The position numbers and the translations under genes are program-made. Below the pieces are notes generated by a model. That model was given only the letters and a program-made list of their open reading frames with translations, did no database searches and was not told the DNA's origin. A stretch of 64,000 nucleotides of DNA from Lacrimispora sp. 210928-DFI.3.58 (GTDB taxonomy: Bacteria; Bacillota; Clostridia; Lachnospirales; Lachnospiraceae), in assembly GCF_020554865.1 (NCBI RefSeq), contig NZ_JAJCIC010000002.1, positions 196,284 to 260,283 of the forward strand, in the 5' to 3' direction. Below, in pieces: positions 17,162 to 25,874 of the stretch (the stretch's first letter is position 1; the number at the start of each line of letters is the position of its first letter).

Positions 17162-17204
17162 TTTTCATCCGTTCCTTCCTTCATTTATCATTTTCTCAAC
17201 AGTC

Positions 17205-18590
17205 TCAGTGACCGACAGGAGGACATATCCCCTCCGGCAGTGGCGAGCGGTATGGACGGTTCTTTGTTACCTCGGAAAACTCGGCCTTTGCACGCTCCAA
17301 AATAAGCGGATTCTCCAGCAGCCTCACTCCCCAAAGGGCCATGCTCCTGGCTGCAAACATCGCTCCCTTAAAGCCAATGCTGCTTCCTACACTGGCAGTC
17401 AGCTGCCAGCTGTGCCCTGGTGTGCCCAGAGGCATGCAGGCTGTCCAGAAGGTTGCTGTAGGTACGATCCAGCTCACATCGCCTGTATCAGAAGAGCCCA
17501 TGCTTCCTTCTGTCAGTAACGGGAGTACCCCTCTGTGAAGCTGGTCATTCGGAGAGAGCTGATACTTTTCCACTGTTTTTTTGTAATAGCCCGGCACGGT
17601 GCGATTGATCTCCTCTGCAAATTTCAGCTCTTCCTTACTCCAGGGCTCTTGTATTGTGTCCTTCATGCATTCACAGATCAGTTCACATAAAACCTTATTA
17701 TGCAGCTTGTTATAACAGCCTCCCAAAAAATCTGCCTTCAGCTCTGTCTCTGTCATGAGTGCAGCTCCTTGGGCAACCTTAAGCACCCTTCTGTAAACCT
17801 CGTCCACATTTTCTCTGGATGAAGCTCTTACAAAATACAGTCCGGCTGCATATTCCGGAACAATATTTGGTGCCTTTCCCCCATCGGTGATCGTGTAATG
17901 GATACGCACATCCGAAGGGACATGCTCTCTTAAATAATTAATTCCTACATTTGTGAGCTCAAGTGCATCTAACGCGCTTCTTCCATTTTGGGGATCAGCA
18001 CTGGCATGAGCCGATTTTCCATAAAAGTGCAGGCGGAACTGATTCACGGCAAGACTGCTGCCAACGGTAACCCTGTTCACCGTCATGGGATGGAAGGAAA
18101 TGGCACAGTCCAGTCCGTGAAAGACTCCTTCCCTTGCCAAAAAGAGCTTACCGCCCATAGATTCCTCTGCAGGACAGCCAAGGTAAACGATTGTTCCTTT
18201 CGTCCCCTTTTTTATCATCTCTGACCGCAGCCCCAGCACTGCTCCCAGGCAGGCAGTGCCCATCAGATTGTGGCCGCAGCCATGGCCATATTCCTTTCCG
18301 GCAGACTTCTTATACGGAACGCACTCCTGGCTTAAGCCCGGCAGGGAATCATACTCTGCAAGAAACCCGATTGCCGGCTTTCCATCCCCCCAGACAGCGC
18401 GGATGGCTGTGGAAATTCCCCCGATTCCTGTCTCCACCTCAAAGCCTTCCTTTTTGAGAATGCTGCAGATGCTTTCGCATGCAATCACCTCTCTGTACCC
18501 TGGTTCCGGATTCTCCCAAATTGTCCGGCAGAGCTTCTCCAGCTCTGCCTCATGTCCTTTGATTTCTCTTTCAATTGCTTCCACTGACAT
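17205..18590 (-). CDS. M20 family hydrolase, AbgB (p-aminobenzoyl-glutamate hydrolase subunit B)-like
   Basis: 461 residues from ATG 18590, with GAGAGGG seven bases upstream; the ATG at 18596 is only one base from that site. Metal-site motifs include FLAEYDSLPGL, HGCGHNLMG, GCPAEESMGGK and the SFHP histidine; KSAHASADPQNGRSALDA marks the dimerisation domain. The C-terminal GSSDTGDVSW...PGHSWQ segment is typical of AbgB and related amidohydrolases. AbgB works with AbgA to split p-aminobenzoyl-glutamate; no AbgA is seen here. Lying between two binding-protein genes, it likely hydrolyses the imported solute in the cytoplasm (inference). Confidence 0.88.
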   Translation of the reverse strand: MSVEAIEREIKGHEAELEKLCRTIWENPEPGYREVIACESICSILKKEGFEVETGIGGISTAIRAVWGDGKPAIGFLAEYDSLPGLSQECVPYKKSAGKEYGHGCGHNLMGTACLGAVLGLRSEMIKKGTKGTIVYLGCPAEESMGGKLFLAREGVFHGLDCAISFHPMTVNRVTVGSSLAVNQFRLHFYGKSAHASADPQNGRSALDALELTNVGINYLREHVPSDVRIHYTITDGGKAPNIVPEYAAGLYFVRASSRENVDEVYRRVLKVAQGAALMTETELKADFLGGCYNKLHNKVLCELICECMKDTIQEPWSKEELKFAEEINRTVPGYYKKTVEKYQLSPNDQLHRGVLPLLTEGSMGSSDTGDVSWIVPTATFWTACMPLGTPGHSWQLTASVGSSIGFKGAMFAARSMALWGVRLLENPLILERAKAEFSEVTKNRPYRSPLPEGICPPVGH

Positions 18591-18636
18591 AACCATACCC
18601 TCTCTATCTGCTCTTTCCTGTCTTCCCGTTTACAGG

Positions 18637-20217
18637 CTACTCGACTGTAACCTTTGTCAGATCCGGAAGCCCGGAAGGTACAAATTCAAAGCCCTTTACG
18701 TAGTCACCATGAGCATAGGAAATGTAGGGGAAGGCCATGGGAACGCTGTAGTAGGTATTCCAGCAGTATTCCTGGAGTTCTCCGTAGATTTCCTTTCTCT
18801 TCTGGTTGTCATACTCTGCACGGCCTGCATCCAGAAGCTCCTGTATATAGGGATCATTGCAGTTTAGGCCGCCTGCATAGCCAATGGCCCAGATGGACAT
18901 TGCGTGGTCCGGATCACCAGAGCCTGCGAAGAAACGGGTACGTCCAAATCTTGTAAGCTTTGCCACATTCCTCTCACGGATCGTCGCCAGATCATAGGTT
19001 GTAATGGTCACATTGATTCCTGCTTCCTTCCACATAGCCTGGGCAATTTCAAGCATATTGAGGGTCTGACGGTCATCCGGCACTGTGATCTCACAGTCAA
19101 AGCCGTTGGGATAGCCCGCTTCGATAACGAGCTGTTTTGCCCTCTCTATATCCTGCTTGATCGGGCCGACTGCTTTGTGGGCAAATACCTCGGAACTGAT
19201 CACAGAATCTGCCGCCATCGCCAGATCCCCATACACCGCTTTCACAATGGCGGTGGTGTCCAGTGCAATGTTCATGGCTTCACGGATGCGGATATCGGAA
19301 AATTCCTCTGCCTCCATACTCATCTGAAGGATCTCATGGGTATAACCAGGCCCGGAAAGTGCCACGATATGGGGATTTTCATCCAATCTCGCATAATCCT
19401 CCGGTCCCACTGTATAGATAATATCCACACCTCCTGACTCCAGCTCAATGGAGCGCACGCTGGAATCTGAAATAAACCGATAGGTCACATTCTCCATGCC
19501 GGGATTCTCTCCCCAATAGGAGTCATTTTTTGTTACCTTGATGTGATCGCCTGACACCCATTCCGTAAACATGTATGGACCTGTTCCCACAGGAGCCCTT
19601 CCGTAGGCATCCTCTCCCATCTCCTCCATAGCCTTTTTATTCAATATGTAGCCCCGTCCCATAGAAAGGTAGTTGAGAACAGCTGATGACGGCTGATGCA
19701 GCTTCATTTCCACAGTAAGCTCATCAATTGCCTTTGTGTTTGCCTCGTCAATATCAGAAAATTGTGTCTTTGTGGCTGATCCCGTTTTCGCCCGGTTGAT
19801 CGTGTATATGACATCCTCCGATGTGAATTTTTCACCATTGTGAAAATATACGTTGTCCCGGAGATGGAAAATGATCGTTGTGTCATCCGGCATTTCCCAG
19901 GACTCTGCCAGGCAGGGTTCGTATTCTCCATCCTTTCCTTTTTTAATCAAGGGCTCTTCCACCATTTGCATCACATTGTACGACTGTGGAAGGTTCTGTG
20001 TGTGGGGATCCAGCTTTTGAGGTTCAGCCTCCAGGGCCACGATCAGAGTATCTCTTCCCATTTTCTTTCCCACTTTTTCTCCAGGATCAGCTGCTGCTTC
20101 CTTTGCAGGCTCTGCTGCTCCTCCTTGAGCCGACGCATCTGCTGCCTTTTTCCCTGAACAGGCACTGAGAAGCAATGCTACGCACAAGCCCACTATGATC
20201 ATTCCATTTCTTTTCAT
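18637..20217 (-). CDS. Family 5 extracellular solute-binding lipoprotein (DppA/OppA type), copy 2
   Basis: 526 residues from ATG 20217 (AAAGGAGG seven bases upstream); the open frame reaches further into the promoter without a site. The lipoprotein signal has LLSAC with Cys20. The full-length body matches copy 1 almost segment for segment (GRDTLIVALEAEPQKLDPHT, VYFHNGEKFTSEDVIYTINR, SGPGYTHEILQMSMEAEEFS). Differences are concentrated in the spacer after the lipidated cysteine and in scattered positions. First gene of the operon and directly under the LysR-box promoter. Two versions may widen ligand range. Confidence 0.93.
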   Translation of the reverse strand: MKRNGMIIVGLCVALLLSACSGKKAADASAQGGAAEPAKEAAADPGEKVGKKMGRDTLIVALEAEPQKLDPHTQNLPQSYNVMQMVEEPLIKKGKDGEYEPCLAESWEMPDDTTIIFHLRDNVYFHNGEKFTSEDVIYTINRAKTGSATKTQFSDIDEANTKAIDELTVEMKLHQPSSAVLNYLSMGRGYILNKKAMEEMGEDAYGRAPVGTGPYMFTEWVSGDHIKVTKNDSYWGENPGMENVTYRFISDSSVRSIELESGGVDIIYTVGPEDYARLDENPHIVALSGPGYTHEILQMSMEAEEFSDIRIREAMNIALDTTAIVKAVYGDLAMAADSVISSEVFAHKAVGPIKQDIERAKQLVIEAGYPNGFDCEITVPDDRQTLNMLEIAQAMWKEAGINVTITTYDLATIRERNVAKLTRFGRTRFFAGSGDPDHAMSIWAIGYAGGLNCNDPYIQELLDAGRAEYDNQKRKEIYGELQEYCWNTYYSVPMAFPYISYAHGDYVKGFEFVPSGLPDLTKVTVE

Positions 20218-20274
20218 TGTTTTCCTCCTTTGCGTGATTGATTTGAGAAATGTACATACAATAAGATTAAACTG

Positions 20275-20303
20275 AATATAACATACAGAATTTTGAATGT
20301 AAA
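20275..20303 (-). promoter_or_regulatory. Promoter of the Opp-type operon
   Basis: On the minus strand, -35 TTTACA (20298-20303), a 17-bp spacer and -10 TATATT (20275-20280). The LysR box overlaps and extends upstream of the -35, the usual place for activation by LysR-type regulators. Confidence 0.7.
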
Positions 20304-20338
20304 ACGATGAATACCGTCGATAAACAACGGTAAAACCG
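20299..20338. promoter_or_regulatory. LysR-type regulator box 1 (divergent lysR / Opp operon)
   Basis: 40 bp between the divergent promoters, 36/40 identical to 10366-10405. Contains AAAACG, ATACCGT and ACGGTAAAACCG half-sites spaced by about one helical turn or two, as expected for a LysR tetramer site. Confidence 0.75.
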
Positions 20339-20340
20339 AA

Positions 20341-20369
20341 TTCCATTTAGAATTAAATCATGCTATAAT
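20341..20369 (+). promoter_or_regulatory. Promoter of the lysR gene
   Basis: -35 TTCCAT (20341-20346), 17-bp spacer and a consensus -10 TATAAT (20364-20369) preceded by TGC, an extended -10. The LysR box lies just upstream. Confidence 0.65.
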
Positions 20370-20400
20370 GAAGAAAATATCACGCAAAGGAGAGGGGACA

Positions 20401-21297
20401 ATGACTGCAACATTACGGCACTTGCAAATTTTTTCAGAAGTGGCACAATGCGGTAAAATGAGTCTGGCTGCAGAGCGTTTATTTCTGTCCCAGTCCACTG
20501 TAAGTCAGGCCATTTCTGAACTGGAGGGCTACTATAATGTGCTTTTATTTGAACGTCTCTCCAAACGCCTCCACCTCACTCCCAAAGGGGAAGAGCTTCT
20601 GATCTATGCCCGGAGAATCCTTACCTTGACGGAGGATATGGATTCCTACTTTAAGCATTCTGCCAAAAGGGCAGATCTGCGCATTGGCGCATCTGTGACC
20701 ACCGGCACCTATATTATGTACACTCTGGCAAAACAATTCCGTAATATCATGCCGCAGATCGATATGAGGGTCTGCGTCTTCAGCTCTCCCCAGATCAAGG
20801 CAAAGGTTTTATCCAATGAACTGGACATCGCACTGACAGCAGGCTCTATCACCAACCCGGATCTGATCGTCCGCCCTGTGATCTCAGACGAGCTGGTATT
20901 CGTATGCGGCCGGGAGCATCCCTTTTTCGGACGTTCCCAAGTGACTCTGAGTGATCTCGCTGACCAGGAATACGTACTGCGTGAATCTACCAGCGCTACC
21001 CGCAAAATTTTTGACAGCTTTATAGAAAAACATAATATTCCTATACGTATCAGCTGGGTATGCAACAATACGGAAGCCGTCAAGCTGGCGGTAGAAGGCA
21101 ACTGCGGTATTACGCTCATTTCCCGGTCCCTTATCAAAAAGGAATGTGCCGACCAGCGCCTGCACCCATTCTCTATAGAAGGACAGAGCTTTCAACGCCC
21201 CCTTTCCCTTATCTACCATAAGGACAAATATCTTGGGCCTGCTGCGGAGGAATTTATCAGACTGTGCTCCCAATTTAAAGAAATGGAAGATCTTTGA
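20401..21297 (+). CDS. LysR-family transcriptional regulator
   Basis: 298 residues from ATG 20401, with GGAG about eight bases upstream. The N-terminal winged helix is typical: TLRHLQIFSEVAQCGKMSLAAERLFLS, then QSTVSQAISELE and LFERLSKRLHLTPKGE. Residues about 90-295 form the effector-binding domain (DLRIGASVTTGTYIM...). Transcribed divergently from the Opp-type operon across a shared 183-bp region holding the 40-bp box. The second copy of that box 10 kb away puts the TRAP/GalB-like operon under the same regulator (inference). Effector unknown. It ends at an intrinsic terminator. Confidence 0.95.
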   Translation: MTATLRHLQIFSEVAQCGKMSLAAERLFLSQSTVSQAISELEGYYNVLLFERLSKRLHLTPKGEELLIYARRILTLTEDMDSYFKHSAKRADLRIGASVTTGTYIMYTLAKQFRNIMPQIDMRVCVFSSPQIKAKVLSNELDIALTAGSITNPDLIVRPVISDELVFVCGREHPFFGRSQVTLSDLADQEYVLRESTSATRKIFDSFIEKHNIPIRISWVCNNTEAVKLAVEGNCGITLISRSLIKKECADQRLHPFSIEGQSFQRPLSLIYHKDKYLGPAAEEFIRLCSQFKEMEDL

Positions 21298-21320
21298 GCT
21301 ATCCAATGTGCCTATAACGC

Positions 21321-21366
21321 CAGCAGGAGAAGTACCCTTTGGCACTTCCCCTGCTGGGTTTTTTCT
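21321..21366 (+). terminator. Terminator of lysR
   Basis: CAGCAGG-GAAGT pairs with ACTTC-CCTGCTG around a short loop and is followed by GGGTTTTTTC. Confidence 0.8.
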
Positions 21367-21411
21367 ATTCTATTTCTGCATTTGATTCAAAAGCTGTCCG
21401 GAAGCAGTATC

Positions 21412-22341
21412 CTATCTTTCTATATTCTCCGTCCTCTCCACAATATAGATCGGCCTGTCCTTCAGCTCCGTAAACAAAATGGCGATATACTCCCCGATGA
21501 TCCCGATAACAATGAACATCATGGCAAACATAAAGCAGATCAGCACCACAATGGTAGCATAGCCGCTGGGAGCTCCCTGCCTGGTGAGCAGGGTGTATAT
21601 CATCACAGCCACTCCCAGGAGAGCGGAAAAGATTCCGGCGAAGATCCCCAGCTTCAGAGGCATATTAGAAAAGCACAGGATGGTGTTGACGGAAAACACA
21701 AACAGCTTGCGGATGCTGTACTTGCTCTCTCCTGCCACCCGCTCCCTGGCCTCATACTCAATGGTTGTCTTCCGAAAGCCCACATTCTGGACATAGCCCC
21801 GCAGGAAGCGCACCCGCTCCCGATAGCTATCCTTTAACACCTGAGCCACATGACGGCTGATGGCAAAAAAATCAGAGGCATTTGGTTCAAAATGGACATC
21901 GGCAATATGGTTGATCAGCCAGTAAAAGCCCGCAGAGGTGACATTTTTCACAAGACCTGCGGTGCGGTTCTTTGTCCGCACCATGTTCACTACCTCATAG
22001 CCTGCCTCAAACCGCTCCAATATCTGTGGAATACATTCCGGAGGATGCTGGAGATCCGCATCCATACAGATGATCCCATCCCCCCTGCTGTAGTCCAGAC
22101 CAGCGATCATAGCCGCCTCATGGCCGAAATTCCTGGAAAAGCTGATGACCTTCACCCTTTTATCTTCTTTGGAAAGCCTGGTCAGTATCTCCAAGCTCCT
22201 GTCAGCGCTCCCATCATTTACAAACACCAGCTCCCAGTCCCAGCTTATGCCCTTTAGTATCCTTACTGTTTCGCTGTAAAATTTTTCCAACGCCTTTTCC
22301 TCGTTGTAGACCGATACCACAACGGAAACCATCTTGTCCAT
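21412..22341 (-). CDS. Polyprenyl-phosphate glycosyltransferase, GtrB-like GT2
   Basis: 309 residues. The GT2 catalytic domain fills 1-230: SVVVSVYNEEKALEKFY, FVNDGSADRSLEIL, SRNFGHEAAMIAGLDY and the MDADLQHPPE metal motif. Two membrane helices follow at about 235-290, as in GtrB and other dolichol-phosphate-mannose-synthase-like enzymes. Such enzymes charge undecaprenyl phosphate with one sugar that is then used outside the membrane by a GT-C transferase. Candidates for that partner are the multi-helix proteins at 26659 and 28224. Last gene of the minus-strand polysaccharide unit. Confidence 0.9.
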   Translation of the reverse strand: MDKMVSVVVSVYNEEKALEKFYSETVRILKGISWDWELVFVNDGSADRSLEILTRLSKEDKRVKVISFSRNFGHEAAMIAGLDYSRGDGIICMDADLQHPPECIPQILERFEAGYEVVNMVRTKNRTAGLVKNVTSAGFYWLINHIADVHFEPNASDFFAISRHVAQVLKDSYRERVRFLRGYVQNVGFRKTTIEYEARERVAGESKYSIRKLFVFSVNTILCFSNMPLKLGIFAGIFSALLGVAVMIYTLLTRQGAPSGYATIVVLICFMFAMMFIVIGIIGEYIAILFTELKDRPIYIVERTENIER

Positions 22342-22370
22342 CTGTACGAATCCGTTCCTTTCTTCCCCGA

Positions 22371-23216
22371 CTATACGTCCCAGATCTCGATCTCCAGGCT
22401 GGAGTGGGCAGGAACCCGCTCCTCCTCAGGCGGAAGCTTCCTATAATCTCCATAAACCTCTGTCAATATCTGATGCCAGCCCTTTGGGATCATAAGCTTT
22501 GTATCCTCGAACTCCGCATCCTCCACCTCTTCGCACCATTCCTTATCCAATGTGACATAAAGGTAATCCGGCTGATAATTACTGTAATACCACTTCGTCC
22601 CCCTGCTGTGCCGGTCCTTCAAGGCCAAGGCCCTCTGCATGGCAAAAATAGCCTTCATGGGGATCAGCCGTCCAGCTCCCGCCAGACCGCCCACAAAGAT
22701 CTTGTGAACCAAACTGTATTTCCCAAAATCCAGACAATCCCTATGTCCCATCGCAAGACCGTAGATCGCCTTGTGAAGGAACTTTGTGAACTCCGCGCTG
22801 CCCTTTCCCGCCGGAAGCTTATCCAGGATAAACAGATCCACCCACAGGTGGTTCAGCTTTCCCTCATAAAACTGCATGTGGGCATTGTCCTCGTGGCATT
22901 TGCTGTTCTTGTAAATGATCCTGGGGGTAAAGTCAAAGAAAGCCCTGCCCTTCCGGTAGCAGTCCGGCTCCAGAAACTCCATGGAATCCGGCAGCTCCCT
23001 CTTTGCCACCTTCTTAAACGCTTCATACTGCTTTCTTGTAAATACCACATCCGCGTCATCATCCCAGGGAATAAAGCCCTTATGGCGCACAGCTCCCAGC
23101 AGAGTGCCTGCATCCAATCCATACCGTATCTTATACTTGCGGCAAATGCGGTCAATTTCCTTTAAAATACTTAGGTTTGCCTGGTGAACCCTTGTCATGT
23201 CATACGATACTGCCAT
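22371..23216 (-). CDS. LicD family phosphotransferase, copy 1
   Basis: 281 residues from ATG 23216, which has GGAG nine bases upstream; the frame opens further into the end of the previous gene. The LicD core is clear: RYGLDAGTLLGAVRHKGFIPWDDDADV (split here at about 31-57) with the metal-binding DDD at 52-54. LicD enzymes transfer phosphocholine or a related phospho-amino-alcohol from a CDP donor to a glycan; others transfer phospho-ribitol. Its donor could be supplied by the NTase-aminotransferase fusion at 61994-63814. It follows rfbH. Confidence 0.88.
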   Translation of the reverse strand: MAVSYDMTRVHQANLSILKEIDRICRKYKIRYGLDAGTLLGAVRHKGFIPWDDDADVVFTRKQYEAFKKVAKRELPDSMEFLEPDCYRKGRAFFDFTPRIIYKNSKCHEDNAHMQFYEGKLNHLWVDLFILDKLPAGKGSAEFTKFLHKAIYGLAMGHRDCLDFGKYSLVHKIFVGGLAGAGRLIPMKAIFAMQRALALKDRHSRGTKWYYSNYQPDYLYVTLDKEWCEEVEDAEFEDTKLMIPKGWHQILTEVYGDYRKLPPEEERVPAHSSLEIEIWDV

Positions 23217-23299
23217 ACGATCGCTCTCCTTTTTCACAGCCTGCCTGCCCAGGGGACAGAGCCAGCTGCACCTCCTATCCTTCCAGATTTCCCTGTCTG

Positions 23300-24655
23300 T
23301 CAGCACAATGCAATGGCCTCTTTGATGACCCTTGCCATATAATCGATCTTCTCATCCGTCATACCCGGATAGACTCCTACCCAGAAGGTGTCCTTCATGA
23401 TCCTGTCTGTCTGCTCCAGACCTCCCACAACACGATACCCCTGACCCGAAGCCCTCATCTCGTCAAAGCAGGGATGCTTTGTCAGATTGCCCGCAAAGAG
23501 CATCCTGGTCTGAACGCCCTTCTTCTCAATATACTGCACCACCTGGTTGCGGTCCACTCCCTCCTTACAGGTGATAAGGAAGCCAAACCAGCTGGGCCTT
23601 GCATAGGGGCAGGCCTCCGGCAGAATGAGCTTATCCTCTGTTCCATGAAGCCCTGCCATTAAACGGTCAAAGTTATGGCGGCGGTGCTCCACAAAGGAGG
23701 GGAACTTGTCAAGCTGGGCACAGCCGATGGCTGCCTGCATGTCTGTTGCCTTCAGGTTGTATCCCAGATGGGAGTACACATACTTGTGGTCGTAGCCCAC
23801 AGGAAGCTCCCCGTACTGCCTGTCAAAGCGGTGTCCGCAGAGATTGTCGTGGCCGGAGGGACATACGCAGTCACGGCCCCAGTCACGGAAAGAACGGACA
23901 ATTTTATTGAGAAGGGGATCATCGGTATAGACAGCGCCTCCCTCTCCCATTGTCATGTGATGAGGCGGGTAAAAGCTGGAGGTGCCGATATCGCCGATGG
24001 TTCCGGTGAAGCGGGTCACTTCTTTCCCGTCCTCCTCCATGGTATACTGTGTTCCCAGGGCATCACAGTTATCCTCCACCAGCCACAGGCCATGGGCCTC
24101 ACAGAAGCCCTTCACTGCCCTTAAATCAAACGGATTGCCTAAGGTGTGGGCGATCATCACGGCCTTTGTTTTTTCCGACAGAGCTGCCTCCAGCATCGTA
24201 ATGTCAATGTTGTACTGGGGTATGGTGACGTCCACAAAAACAGGCACAGCGCCGTACTGGAGCATCGGGGCAACGGTAGTAGGGAAGCCGCAGGCCACGG
24301 TGATGACCTCGTCCCCTCTCTTCACACGGCGCTCTCCCAAAAGCGGTGAGGTCAAGGCCATAAATGCCAGCAGGTTAGCGGAGGAGCCGGAGTTCACAAG
24401 GGAGCAGAACCGGATCCCCAGATACTCTGCCAGCTTTTTCTCAAAGCGCTCCGTATATCTTCCCGACGTCAGCCAGAATTCCAGAGAGCTGTCCACCAGG
24501 TTCACCATCTCCTCGTGATCATAGACTCTGGAGGCGTAAGGTATCCTGTCTCCCTCGCAAAACTCCTTTTTCTGGTTGTGGTAGGTATCGCAGTATTCCG
24601 CCACCATGTCCAGGATCTGTTTTCTTGCTTCTGCTTCTGTCTTATGCTCAAACAT
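23300..24655 (-). CDS. rfbH: CDP-4-dehydro-6-deoxyglucose 3-dehydratase (E1), RfbH
   Basis: 451 residues, the usual E1 length. The PLP-dependent fold carries His instead of the Schiff-base Lys (SSFYPPHHMTMGEGG, His232/233), the hallmark of this dehydratase. The four cysteines expected to hold its [2Fe-2S] cluster are present: Cys197 (VEDNCDALG) and Cys263, Cys265, Cys273 (CVC-x7-C). With an E3 reductase it removes the C3 hydroxyl to make CDP-3,6-dideoxyhexoses such as paratose, abequose, tyvelose or ascarylose. Co-transcribed with rfbG and rfbF. No E3 (RfbI/AscD-like) gene is seen in the window. Confidence 0.95.
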   Translation of the reverse strand: MFEHKTEAEARKQILDMVAEYCDTYHNQKKEFCEGDRIPYASRVYDHEEMVNLVDSSLEFWLTSGRYTERFEKKLAEYLGIRFCSLVNSGSSANLLAFMALTSPLLGERRVKRGDEVITVACGFPTTVAPMLQYGAVPVFVDVTIPQYNIDITMLEAALSEKTKAVMIAHTLGNPFDLRAVKGFCEAHGLWLVEDNCDALGTQYTMEEDGKEVTRFTGTIGDIGTSSFYPPHHMTMGEGGAVYTDDPLLNKIVRSFRDWGRDCVCPSGHDNLCGHRFDRQYGELPVGYDHKYVYSHLGYNLKATDMQAAIGCAQLDKFPSFVEHRRHNFDRLMAGLHGTEDKLILPEACPYARPSWFGFLITCKEGVDRNQVVQYIEKKGVQTRMLFAGNLTKHPCFDEMRASGQGYRVVGGLEQTDRIMKDTFWVGVYPGMTDEKIDYMARVIKEAIALC

Positions 24656-24698
24656 GTTCTGTCTCCTTTAGATCTTTCATAAACAATATATTTTTATG

Positions 24699-24745
24699 TA
24701 ACTGTTCAGAACGGGCGTCTGATTTCCCGCCGTTCTGAATAGTTA
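24699..24745. repeat. Intergenic hairpin with TAAC(A/T)GTTCAG ends
   Basis: Arms 24699-24714 and 24730-24745 (16 bp, one mismatch) form a hairpin between rfbG and rfbH. Its tips resemble the ends of the palindromes at 1-93 and 3492-3713. No T-run follows, so it is more likely a structural or mobile element, or an RNA-processing site, than a terminator. Confidence 0.6.
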
Positions 24746-24752
24746 CGTTTTT

Positions 24753-25811
24753 TTACAGAAAAAACTCCCTTATCTGCCTGTCCATGACCTCCAGCATATC
24801 CTGTCCCTCCAGATAGGCTCTGGACCACTCCACGGTCTTTGCAATGGCTTCCTCCACCCCATATCTGGGATGCCAGCCAAACACATGCTTAATCTTTGAG
24901 CAGTCAAGCTTTAAAAAGCTGGCCTCATGAGGGCCGCCGTCATAGCGGCAGGTCCAGGAAAGGCCTTCGCCCCAGGCCTTGCAGAACATATCCACAAGGG
25001 TCCCTGTGGTAACGCAGTCCTTGTCATCCGGTCCTACATTATAATATCCCTGATATTTCCTGTCCCCGAACTGTCTCATAGCAATGAGCAGATACACAGC
25101 CAGGGGCTCCAGCACCAGCTGGTAGGGTCTGGTGGAATGGGGATTTCTCACAAAAATATCCTTCCCGCCTGCGGCTGCTCTTACACAGTCCGGCACGATC
25201 CTGTCGTTGGCAAAATCTCCGCCGCCGATGACATTTCCCGCTCTGGAGGTGGAAACGGCGCAGGGACTGTCCTGGAAAAAGGATTTGATATAGCTGTGTG
25301 TCACAAGCTCAGAGCAGGACTTGCTGTTGGAGTAGGGATCATGGCCGTCTAAGGGATCGCATTCCCGATAGCCGTACTCCCACTCCCTGTTCTCATACAC
25401 CTTATCTGTGGTGACATTGAGGACAGAGCGGACGCTGTCTGTCAGGCGCACACACTCCAGCAGGTGCACGGTTCCCATCACATTGGTCTCATAAGTATAT
25501 ACAGGATCCTTGTAGGAATCCCGCACAATGGGCTGGGCCGCCAGGTGGAACACGATCTCCGGCTTCACCCTGTCAAAGACCGCCTTTAAATGGGCAAGGT
25601 CCCGCACATCCCCGATCACGCTGTCCATCGTATCCTCCAGCCCCGCAATGGCAAAGAGGCTGGGATCTGTAGGCGGTATCAGAGAATAGCCTGTAACCTC
25701 TGCGCCCGCAAGAGTCAGGATGCGGCAGAGCCAGGAGCCCTTAAAGCCTGTATGGCCTGTCACCAGGACCCGTTTTCCTCTGTAAAATGCTGTCAATTCA
25801 TCCATGTTCAT
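24753..25811 (-). CDS. rfbG: CDP-glucose 4,6-dehydratase
   Basis: 352 residues. The NAD-binding motif is the diagnostic VTGHTGFKGSWL (17-28). The catalytic TTDK (134-137) and Tyr160-x3-Lys164 (DPYSNSK) of short-chain dehydratases are in place. It converts CDP-glucose to CDP-4-keto-6-deoxyglucose, the second step to CDP-dideoxysugars. It lies between rfbF and rfbH in pathway order. The start at 25811 has AAGGA eight bases upstream; an ATG two codons in is also possible. Confidence 0.95.
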   Translation of the reverse strand: MNMDELTAFYRGKRVLVTGHTGFKGSWLCRILTLAGAEVTGYSLIPPTDPSLFAIAGLEDTMDSVIGDVRDLAHLKAVFDRVKPEIVFHLAAQPIVRDSYKDPVYTYETNVMGTVHLLECVRLTDSVRSVLNVTTDKVYENREWEYGYRECDPLDGHDPYSNSKSCSELVTHSYIKSFFQDSPCAVSTSRAGNVIGGGDFANDRIVPDCVRAAAGGKDIFVRNPHSTRPYQLVLEPLAVYLLIAMRQFGDRKYQGYYNVGPDDKDCVTTGTLVDMFCKAWGEGLSWTCRYDGGPHEASFLKLDCSKIKHVFGWHPRYGVEEAIAKTVEWSRAYLEGQDMLEVMDRQIREFFL

Positions 25812-25874
25812 TGGTTATGTCCTTCTTTCTCCAGATTTCTCTCCGGTTCCGGCATCCTCTGTCCGTTCTCTGCT

